Assembly: GCA_002506015.1 (NCBI GenBank)
Contig: DAWR01000016.1
Span: 1 to 8,379 of the forward strand
DNA from: Candidatus Methanogasteraceae archaeon UBA261
GTDB taxonomy: Archaea > Halobacteriota > Methanosarcinia > Methanosarcinales > Methanogasteraceae
Direction of reading: 5' to 3'
Length of the DNA stretch: 8,379 bases
Made by a program: the position numbers and the translations under genes. The notes under the pieces are model-generated. The model ran no database searches. It saw only the letters and a list, made by a program, of their open reading frames with translations, and was not told where the DNA came from. Shown here piece after piece: positions 1 through 5,096 of this stretch; within the stretch, counting starts at the first letter, position 1, and the number at the start of each line of letters is the position of its first letter.

Positions 1-4
1 ACCA

Positions 5-37
5 TCCTCCGCGTCCCCCCACGTTCTCTGCGGTTAA
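5..37. repeat. Possible dispersed-repeat fragment at left edge
   Basis: The left edge contains two related units, CCTCCGCGT and TTCTCTGCGGTTAAA, separated by a C-rich stretch. On the minus strand they read as CGCAGAG/CGCGGAG-type units. From memory, short units of the form CTCTGCGTTCTCTGCGGTT recur in many intergenic regions of archaea and bacteria, so this may be the end of such a dispersed element. Only one copy is visible here and no ORF covers it, so the call is tentative. Confidence 0.25.
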
Positions 38-203
38 ATTCCCGTTTGGCTCATGTTGCGTTCCGGGTCAAGCAGTGTCGGTATAGTGAGGTCGCATGAT
101 ACTGTTTAAGGTGCCTGGGTAGTTGAATTTATCAAAGCGGGATATCACCAATCGAGCCTGCATTCTGGTAGCTTATTTATTGGGAGCTGCCTAAACACGT
201 AGA
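38..203. other. Intergenic region upstream of the surface-protein cluster
   Basis: I see no supportable gene in this stretch. The ATG-initiated plus-strand frames end within about 20 codons, and no tRNA-like fold or long inverted repeat is apparent. It separates the repeat-like left edge from the promoter of the plus-strand gene at 258. A second AT-rich block, TTATTTATTG near 174-183, could be an alternative or upstream promoter element. Confidence 0.4.
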
Positions 204-212
204 CTATAATTA
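204..212 (+). promoter_or_regulatory. TATA box for the PGF-CTERM cluster
   Basis: CTATAATTA lies about 50 nt before the ATG at 258. Archaeal transcription usually begins about 25-27 nt after the TATA centre, which predicts a start near 232 and a leader of about 26 nt. That leader would contain the Shine-Dalgarno-like AAGGAT at 244-249. The placement fits a promoter for the genes at 258, 462 and 1041. It is inferred from position and base composition only. Confidence 0.45.
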
Positions 213-257
213 TGTTGGGCACATCATAAGGATATAGAATCGCAAGGATAAAGCACC

Positions 258-437
258 ATGAAGGCGATAACAATAGCACTACTGGTTATGTGTGTAACAA
301 CAGCGATCATCAGCAGCGCAGCCGAAATTGTGACCGTGCCAGACAACACCACCGCCATGGCACAGCCCGGATTCGGGGCGGCAATTGCAGTCGCCGGTCT
401 GCTGGCTGCTATATTGATTGTGAGACACCAGAAGTGA
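258..437 (+). CDS. Minimal 59-residue PGF-CTERM surface protein
   Basis: This short ORF encodes a 59-residue protein that is nearly all targeting signals. Residues 1-22 (MKAITIALLVMCVTTAIISS then AA) form a Sec-type signal peptide. Residues 23-36 (EIVTVPDNTTAMAQ) are the only likely exposed part and contain an N-glycosylation sequon, NTT, at 30-32. Residues 37-55 begin PGFG, continue with a hydrophobic segment and end before a basic tail (RHQK). That is the PGF-CTERM layout recognised by archaeosortase A, which removes the tail; in haloarchaea the processed protein is then attached to a lipid. ATG 258 is preceded by AAGGAT about 9 nt upstream. The stop is 24 nt before the next gene, which also has a PGF-CTERM tail, so the two are probably co-transcribed. 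The function of the 14-residue exposed peptide is unknown. Two independent targeting signals in the correct order make a chance ORF unlikely. Confidence 0.75.
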   Translation: MKAITIALLVMCVTTAIISSAAEIVTVPDNTTAMAQPGFGAAIAVAGLLAAILIVRHQK

Positions 438-461
438 CAGAAATGAATTGAGGGTGCACGC

Positions 462-1013
462 ATGAACAAAACCGAAAATAGAACCGCACTAACAGCGCTG
501 CTAACCGCATTGCTCGGCGCAATCATAGTCACCGCATTGATTCCGAGTTGCTATGCGTCAACCTTTGCCGGTGATGTGATCACGTTCACAGACCTGCCGT
601 CCACAATCAAGATCGACCCGGGGTCACAGGCGTCCTTCGATGTGACGCTCAGAAACTCCGGAAGCATCTATGGTGACGTGGATATACTCCCCAGATCGCT
701 GCCGGACGGCATAACGGTCGTGGATGGCGATTGTACAAAACTGGTAGATATGAGGAAGTCTGTCACATACCACCTCACAATTGCGGCAAGCAACGACATG
801 GAACCGGGCACGTGCCATTTCGAGATTGCGGACAGATCAGACGTTGATCAGCACACATGGGAAACAATTGAGCTACACGTCGGAGGTAGGAGCGTTGTGG
901 CAACTACAGGAGTCACTCCGGAGGACGGGGGTGCGCGGTGGTCTCCGGGGTTCGGAGTCGTTGCTGTGGTATCTGTCTTGCTGCTGGCACTCTATCTGAG
1001 ATCTCGATTGTGA
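462..1013 (+). CDS. Secreted PGF-CTERM protein with a single beta-sandwich-like domain
   Basis: A 183-residue cell-surface protein. Residues 9-32 are a hydrophobic signal segment ending in CYAS. Cleavage after the Ala-Ser is likely; IPSC at 27-30 could alternatively act as a lipobox. Residues about 38-142 alternate polar and hydrophobic residues and include LPSTIKIDPGSQASFDVTLR, which resembles the Ig-like CARDB/NEW3 type of archaeal surface domain. Two cysteines, C91 and C118, could form a disulphide. The C-terminus carries SPGFG at 161-165, then a hydrophobic helix and a basic end (RSRL), a textbook PGF-CTERM archaeosortase signal. ATG 462 is preceded by GAGGGTG at a spacing of 5 nt, a good ribosome binding site. 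It sits between the minimal PGF-CTERM gene and a methyltransferase on the same strand. The surface localisation is well supported; the ligand or role is not known, and the fold assignment is by pattern only. Confidence 0.85.
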   Translation: MNKTENRTALTALLTALLGAIIVTALIPSCYASTFAGDVITFTDLPSTIKIDPGSQASFDVTLRNSGSIYGDVDILPRSLPDGITVVDGDCTKLVDMRKSVTYHLTIAASNDMEPGTCHFEIADRSDVDQHTWETIELHVGGRSVVATTGVTPEDGGARWSPGFGVVAVVSVLLLALYLRSRL

Positions 1014-1040
1014 ATAACCAGGGAATCGGAAGAGATATGG

Positions 1041-1835
1041 GTGGTGCCTGATGATACCTGTGAAATGAAGGTAAACATTCCCGAGTACTACGACAACCTT
1101 GCCTCTGACTACGACACGAGATTTTCGAATCCGCAGCTGGACTACATGCGGACCGTCGAAAACTCGGTTCTCTCTGAAAATTTGGAGGGGTTTGAGGGAA
1201 TCATCCTCGATGTGGGCTGCGGAACCGGGGAACAGATTCTGAATCTGGCAGATAAGGGTTTTGATGTGATCGGACTGGATATCTCTAAAGAGATGATCCG
1301 CGCTGCAAAGAGAAAGGCAGATGAATCTAAAATTCCGGTTTCCCTTGTCATCGCAAGCGCTGATGCACTCCCGTTTAAGGAGGGATGCATATCAATGTTG
1401 ATCTCGATGTTCGGGGCGTACAGCCACATCCCGGAGTATGATCGTGCGTTTGCCGAGATGCACAGAGTGCTTGCGGACCAGGCGCGGGTCGTCTTCACGG
1501 TCGTCAACCGCTGGAATCTCAACTGGTGGCTCAGGCACACATTCATCGGGAACCGCGACTGGGTCAGGCACGCCCTCAAAAATAGGGATTTTGTGAGCGA
1601 TGGTCTATGGACGTACTATTTCTCAAGAAGAGAACTTATAGGGAAGATGCAAGCCACAGGATTTCAGAACGTGCGCATTGGAAGCGTAATGATCTTTTTA
1701 TACCCGCATCTACACAGAATCGAGAACGAAGCCTCGCCATATCTACGAGTCTCTGGCAGAATCGAGAACGTGGTGCGCTGGACATATCCATTCAATAGCA
1801 TAGGTTATTATCTCTTTGTGGTCTGCGTGAAATGA
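1041..1835 (+). CDS. Class I SAM-dependent methyltransferase
   Basis: A 264-residue cytoplasmic protein with the Methyltransf_11/UbiE-like Rossmann fold. Motif I is ILDVGCGTG at residues 55-63, the S-adenosylmethionine glycine loop. The acidic residue closing strand beta-2 is D80 (VIGLD), and ASADALPF at 105-112 is the adenine-contacting post-motif. EMHRVLADQARVVFTV at 139-154 is the typical strand-4/5 region. The C-terminal 100 residues are Trp/Tyr-rich and probably form the substrate cap; the substrate cannot be deduced. I chose the GTG at 1041 because GGAAGAG lies 6 nt upstream. GTG 1044 and ATG 1065 are alternatives, and the fold would survive either. It starts 27 nt after the PGF-CTERM gene and is likely in the same transcript. 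It ends 9 nt from the convergent gfcR stop. A role in modifying a lipid or surface component is possible from context only. Confidence 0.85.
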   Translation: MVPDDTCEMKVNIPEYYDNLASDYDTRFSNPQLDYMRTVENSVLSENLEGFEGIILDVGCGTGEQILNLADKGFDVIGLDISKEMIRAAKRKADESKIPVSLVIASADALPFKEGCISMLISMFGAYSHIPEYDRAFAEMHRVLADQARVVFTVVNRWNLNWWLRHTFIGNRDWVRHALKNRDFVSDGLWTYYFSRRELIGKMQATGFQNVRIGSVMIFLYPHLHRIENEASPYLRVSGRIENVVRWTYPFNSIGYYLFVVCVK

Positions 1836-1844
1836 CGGGTAACC

Positions 1845-2459
1845 TTAACCCACCCACAGCGTGCGCAGCAGCGAACAGACCGGAACTCCTTCGATTGTAC
1901 TCTTTCCGAGTTTATCGACGAGCACTGCAATCGCTGTCGGTTTTGCCCCTACCTCTGTAAGCCCTTTGATCGTCTCATGGAGCGTTCCGCCGGTGGTGAT
2001 CACATCGTCAACGATAACGCAGGTCATATCCCTCGCATCTGAGAAGTTGTGACCGAAGATGCCGGTCGCATCCGTGTCCTCCGCGCCGAACAACTGCTTA
2101 TTCGGATAGAATATCGCAAGTCTGGTTCCCAGTTCGTTTGCAACGATGCTTGCGAGCGGTATGCCACTCACCGCAATACCGACCACGGCGTCAATCTCTG
2201 TCTCGCCGCCAACACCATCGAGTATCAGATCAGCCACCGCGTCCGAGATACAGCGCAGTCGATACGAGCTCTCGCCGATGCTGCGCCACTCAATCGACAT
2301 CTCTGTTGGTGCGCGGAGTCCCTCCTTCGTACCGGCATGCGTAATAATCCACGTAATCGTCTCTCTGGACAGATTGAGTTCATCAGCGATCTGTCCGACG
2401 TGCATACCATTCCCCTTCATCTCAGTTGCTCGTTGCATCAGGTTGTTGAGATCGTTCAT
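1845..2459 (-). CDS. gfcR: GfcR/PyrE-like transcriptional regulator (HTH plus phosphoribosyltransferase domain)
   Basis: A 204-residue archaeal regulator, often annotated as orotate phosphoribosyltransferase-like. Residues 1-45 form a helix-turn-helix (HVGQIADELNLSRETITWII at 20-39). Residues about 60-200 are a type I phosphoribosyltransferase fold, with VVGIAVSGIPLASIVA at 92-107 and the PRPP-binding motif CVIVDDVITTGGT at 147-159. In haloarchaea GfcR activates sugar-degradation genes. Methanogens keep a close homologue, and its targets in this organism are unknown. It is probably a DNA-binding sensor rather than a true PyrE, because of the N-terminal HTH. I chose ATG 2459, which has GGTGG 5 nt upstream; an in-frame GTG at 2468 overlaps that ribosome binding site and is less likely. 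The gene begins 28 nt after the 3' end of tRNA-Arg on the same strand and converges with the methyltransferase. Confidence 0.85.
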   Translation of the reverse strand: MNDLNNLMQRATEMKGNGMHVGQIADELNLSRETITWIITHAGTKEGLRAPTEMSIEWRSIGESSYRLRCISDAVADLILDGVGGETEIDAVVGIAVSGIPLASIVANELGTRLAIFYPNKQLFGAEDTDATGIFGHNFSDARDMTCVIVDDVITTGGTLHETIKGLTEVGAKPTAIAVLVDKLGKSTIEGVPVCSLLRTLWVG

Positions 2460-2487
2460 GCTGACCACCTTATATTAACCATATTAA

Positions 2488-2559
2488 CGGGCTCGCCGCG
2501 ATTCGAACACGAGTCATTGGGTCCGAAGCCCAATAGGATATCCGCTACCCTACGAGCCC
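2488..2559 (-). tRNA. tRNA-Arg (anticodon TCG)
   Basis: The minus strand folds as a complete tRNA. The 7-bp acceptor stem is GGGCTCG/CGAGCCC at 2553-2559 and 2489-2495, with a G discriminator at 2488. The anticodon arm TTGGG-CTTCGGA-CCCAA gives anticodon TCG, decoding CGA and other CGN arginine codons. The T loop is TTCGAAT closed by a 5-bp stem with G-T pairs. The D arm is GGGT paired with a TCC-containing strand and is the weakest helix. The variable loop is short, as in class I tRNAs. CCA is not encoded, as is common in archaea, and no intron is present in the anticodon loop. It lies directly upstream of gfcR on the same strand. Confidence 0.96.
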
Positions 2560-2585
2560 ATCAGTACTAATCTCCTCCCGCGAGG

Positions 2586-2593
2586 TTGTAAAG
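2586..2593 (-). promoter_or_regulatory. TATA-like box for tRNA-Arg (and probably gfcR)
   Basis: On the minus strand this reads CTTTACAA, centred about 30 nt before the mature tRNA 5' end. That is the right distance for an archaeal TATA box starting transcription a few bases before the tRNA. No separate promoter fits between the tRNA and gfcR: the only AT-rich block there (2469-2486) is so close to the gfcR start that initiation would fall inside the coding region. The box is non-consensus, so confidence is moderate. Confidence 0.4.
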
Positions 2594-2597
2594 CTAT

Positions 2598-2621
2598 CGA
2601 TCGGATCAATCGGGTCGATCG
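2598..2621. promoter_or_regulatory. Paired CGATCG palindromes in divergent promoter region
   Basis: Two perfect CGATCG palindromes, at 2598-2603 and 2616-2621, sit 18 bp apart and lie within a GATC-rich tract (ATCGATCGGATCAATCGG). They lie immediately upstream of the tRNA-Arg TATA-like box and about 45 bp before the cimA TATA box. They could be a site for a dimeric regulator acting on either direction. No regulator-specific consensus is recognised, so this is only a candidate operator. Confidence 0.25.
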
Positions 2622-2663
2622 CCATCGCATCGACATTCTTAAGTCAGTTACGCAAAAGAGTTG

Positions 2664-2671
2664 CTATAAAG
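2664..2671 (+). promoter_or_regulatory. TATA box for cimA-like gene
   Basis: CTATAAAG is a good archaeal TATA sequence. The usual spacing predicts transcription from about 2690-2696, which would make the message almost leaderless. The GAGAGGA at 2674-2680 would then lie outside the transcript. If transcription starts further upstream (for example from the TTCTTAAG block near 2637), GAGAGGA could serve as a ribosome binding site for a start at 2687. The choice affects which non-standard codon initiates cimA. Confidence 0.45.
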
Positions 2672-2686
2672 TAGAGAGGAATTTAC

Positions 2687-4180
2687 ATCACTGATATCAC
2701 CGCTACCAATACTACCACTGTCAGATTTCTGGATACCACACTGCGCGACGGCGAGCAGACTCCAGGGGTGTCTCTTTCGCCAGATGAAAAGGCATGGATT
2801 GCGCGAAAACTCGATTCCATTGGCATTGCTGTGATTGAGGCTGGCAGCGCGATCACGTCAGAAGGCGAACGGGACAGCATCCGAGCTGTCGTGCGCGAGA
2901 ATCTGGACGCAGAGATATGCAGCTACTGCAGAATTCGTGAAATCGATGTCGAAATGGCAGTTTCCTGCGATGTGGACTCGATTCACCTCGTTGTTCCTGT
3001 TTCCGATCTTCACATCGAAAAAAAACTCAAGAAAGACCGTGAAACAGTTAGAAATGAGACGATCAGCGTCTGCGAGTTCGCAAAGGACCACGGCCTAATC
3101 GTCGAGTTGAGCGGCGAGGACGCCTCACGAGCCGACATCGATTTTCTGCGGTCGTTGTACGCGGACGGGATCGATGCTGGCGCAGATCGGTTATGCTTCT
3201 GTGATACGGTCGGGATACTGACGCCTGAGCGCACCGCCACGATATTTGAGGAGTTAACAGGTCTTGGCGCGCCGATCAGCATTCACTGCCACGACGACTT
3301 CGGGCTTGCAACATCGAACACGGTAGCAGCAATTCTTGCAGGCGCGGCGCAGGCGCATGTGACCGTGAACGGGATTGGCGAGCGTGCCGGAAACACACCT
3401 CTTGAGGAGGTGGTGATGGTTATGGAATCGCTGTATCATATAGATACAAAAATCGACTGTAAGGAGCTGTACACGACCTCACGACTCGTGAGCAGGCTAA
3501 CAGGCATCCCGGTTGCCCCAAACAAGTCGATAATCGGCGGAAACGCGTTCACGCACGAGGCAGGGATTCATGTGCATGGAATTCTTGCCGACACATCGAC
3601 TTATGAGCCGATCACGCCTGAGACCGTTGGCAGGGAGCGGAGGATCGTTCTCGGAAAGCACACTGGCAGGGCATCGATCGATGCTGCACTGCGCGAACTG
3701 GGAATCACTGCCGCAGATGAGCAACTGAGTGACATATTCACGCGTGTTAAGGAACTCGGGGACAAGGGCATGCAGGTGACCGATGCCGATCTGCAGGCGA
3801 TAACAGAGACTGTGCTCGGGATATCCAAGAAAGCGAAGGTTACGCTTGAGGAACTCACTGTAGTTGCCGGGAACCGGGTCACGCCGACCGCATCCGTCAA
3901 GCTGATCGTAGACGGAAAGGACGTTGTCGAAGCCGGCATCGGAACCGGGCCTGTTGATGCGGCAATCAATGCGCTCAAGAAGGCGATTGCGAACACGCAG
4001 GATGTGGGGCTCGAGGAGTACCACGTCGATTCGATCACAGGCGGAACCGATGCGCTTGTCGAGGTGCTTGTCAAGATGCGTTCTGACGGAAAAGTGATCA
4101 CGGCAAGAGGCGCAAGAACCGACATCATCATGGCGTCGGTCGAGGCAGTTCTTGAGGGGATCAACCGGCTGATTGAGTGA
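2687..4180 (+). CDS. cimA: (R)-citramalate synthase, LeuA/CimA/homocitrate synthase family
   Basis: A cytoplasmic acyl-transferring aldolase of about 497 residues. CimA condenses pyruvate and acetyl-CoA to citramalate for threonine-independent isoleucine synthesis; 2-isopropylmalate synthase LeuA is the main alternative. Residue numbers count from 2687. The HMGL-like TIM barrel opens with RFLDTTLRDGEQTPGV at 13-28, whose R20 and D21 are catalytic and metal-binding. It also has the metal-binding HCH at 200-202 and NGIGERAGN at 228-236. Residues about 383-497 are the LeuA dimerisation/allosteric domain, so the protein is full length and longer than homocitrate synthases such as AksA. EAGSAITSEGER, CDVDSIHLVVP and VSRLTGIPVAPNKSIIG resemble, from memory, Methanocaldococcus CimA more than LeuA. 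The start is odd: the frame is open from 2675 but has no ATG, GTG or TTG before GTG 2768, which would delete the catalytic motif. I placed the start at ATC 2687, which has GAGAGGA 6 nt upstream; ATT 2681, ATC 2696 or a sequence error are possible. Confidence 0.88.
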   Translation: MTDITATNTTTVRFLDTTLRDGEQTPGVSLSPDEKAWIARKLDSIGIAVIEAGSAITSEGERDSIRAVVRENLDAEICSYCRIREIDVEMAVSCDVDSIHLVVPVSDLHIEKKLKKDRETVRNETISVCEFAKDHGLIVELSGEDASRADIDFLRSLYADGIDAGADRLCFCDTVGILTPERTATIFEELTGLGAPISIHCHDDFGLATSNTVAAILAGAAQAHVTVNGIGERAGNTPLEEVVMVMESLYHIDTKIDCKELYTTSRLVSRLTGIPVAPNKSIIGGNAFTHEAGIHVHGILADTSTYEPITPETVGRERRIVLGKHTGRASIDAALRELGITAADEQLSDIFTRVKELGDKGMQVTDADLQAITETVLGISKKAKVTLEELTVVAGNRVTPTASVKLIVDGKDVVEAGIGTGPVDAAINALKKAIANTQDVGLEEYHVDSITGGTDALVEVLVKMRSDGKVITARGARTDIIMASVEAVLEGINRLIE

Positions 4181-4218
4181 ACGGGAATGGTCCGTGCCCG
4201 CCCAGACAGGTCAAAATC

Positions 4219-4226
4219 TTTATAAT
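4219..4226 (+). promoter_or_regulatory. TATA box for the cohesin gene pair
   Basis: TTTATAAT, preceded by the purine-rich CAAAATC (a plausible BRE), is one of the strongest TATA matches in the window. Its centre lies about 37 nt before the ATG at 4259, which predicts a start near 4249 and a leader of about 10 nt. It follows the cimA stop by 38 bp and shows that the cohesin genes are transcribed separately from cimA. Confidence 0.6.
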
Positions 4227-4258
4227 GGGGATAGCGTAAGACTACTGGAACTGCAGTT

Positions 4259-5077
4259 ATGATACTGGAACAGATTTCAAAGAAAATGTTACCATTTGTA
4301 TCAATTATGATGCTCTTGGTATCCGGAACGTATGTGTCAGCAGAGGAAGGGCATGCCAGCGTCATGGTCAATGCGCCCGAATACGTCTCTGGCACGTTCG
4401 ATGTCACGGTCGATATCGATGACGTGACCGATCTCACATCAGGACAGTTCGATCTTACGTTTGATCCGGACGTTCTGAGCGTTCTCGATGTTACATCCGG
4501 GAAGATCGGCGGAACAGAGGTTAAAAAAGATATGGAAGTTATAAAGGATGATAAGGTCAAAGTAATCTTTAATTTACCTAACGCAGGTCTGGTTAGCGGT
4601 TCCGGATATCTGGCAACGATTACTTTCGAGGTGGTGGGAGATGTTGGCGACACCAGCGCACTTGAGCTGTCCGATGGGCTTCTCACCACTTATGAGTCAT
4701 CTGTTCATCCATCGACGGCGGGCAACGCCGAGAATGTGGGGGGGATGGTTGCTGACTGGTCTGGTGACGTGGTGACGGTGGATTCCGGCGACGCCAGCAC
4801 CGCAGCGGCGGCAACAGCAGTAACGGCAACACCGGTGCGGATTGCGACCGCAACACCGGTACAGTCACAATCACAATTCCGATCGTCCGGTTCGGATCCG
4901 GGAGTGGTTGCCGCATCTGCAGAGTCTGTCATGTCCGCGCCTGCGGCAGGACACACAACCGATGCGGATGCGACCGTTCTGGCTGAACGGTTCGGAATTG
5001 TGCCACACAATTTCAACGTGGTGTACCTGCTCATAGGCTTGCTTGCTTTTATCTACACGTTGATAACACTCAGATAA
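4259..5077 (+). CDS. Membrane-anchored cohesin-domain protein
   Basis: A 272-residue surface protein. Residues 1-28 are a signal peptide (hydrophobic core 11-22, cleavage after VSA). Residues about 33-175 form a type I-like cohesin domain. Landmarks are SGQFDLTFDPDVLSVLDV at 61-78, VIFNLPNAG at 102-110 and the strand SGSGYLATITFEV at 113-125. Residues about 176-240 are an Ala/Thr/Ser/Pro-rich linker typical of cell-wall spanning regions. Residues 253-270 are a C-terminal transmembrane helix ending at R272, with no PGF motif. Cohesins bind dockerin modules; outside cellulosomes they occur in archaea such as Archaeoglobus, where partners are poorly known. No dockerin is encoded here. ATG 4259 suits the TATA box; ATG 4286 (M10) would still give a signal peptide. 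The gene is 19 nt upstream of a second cohesin gene. The partner and biological role are unknown. Confidence 0.85.
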   Translation: MILEQISKKMLPFVSIMMLLVSGTYVSAEEGHASVMVNAPEYVSGTFDVTVDIDDVTDLTSGQFDLTFDPDVLSVLDVTSGKIGGTEVKKDMEVIKDDKVKVIFNLPNAGLVSGSGYLATITFEVVGDVGDTSALELSDGLLTTYESSVHPSTAGNAENVGGMVADWSGDVVTVDSGDASTAAAATAVTATPVRIATATPVQSQSQFRSSGSDPGVVAASAESVMSAPAAGHTTDADATVLAERFGIVPHNFNVVYLLIGLLAFIYTLITLR

Positions 5078-5096
5078 TTACGCAGAAGAGACTATA

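Noticed and set aside
1142..1579. Minus-strand open frame of 145 codons inside the methyltransferase gene
   Set aside because: The plus strand encodes a clear SAM-binding motif in this interval, and the antisense product has no recognisable feature.
2459..2468. GTG start for gfcR at 2468
   Set aside because: It lies within the GGTGG ribosome binding site that is correctly spaced for ATG 2459, so the downstream ATG is preferred.
2049..2570. Plus-strand open frame of 173 codons opposite gfcR and extending through the tRNA
   Set aside because: It overlaps the confident tRNA-Arg and the GfcR coding region, is rich in Arg/His/Cys without a domain, and has no promoter.
3601..4689. Long minus-strand open frame of 362 codons opposite the end of cimA and the first cohesin gene
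   Set aside because: It is very Ser/Thr/Val-rich with no recognisable domain, lies antisense to two well-supported genes, and spans their intergenic promoter. This is the usual codon-mirror effect of Asp/Glu-rich genes.
4826..4860. Direct repeat of GCAACACCGGT, 24 bp apart, in the first cohesin gene
   Set aside because: It is explained by the low-complexity ATPV repeats of the linker and needs no separate function.
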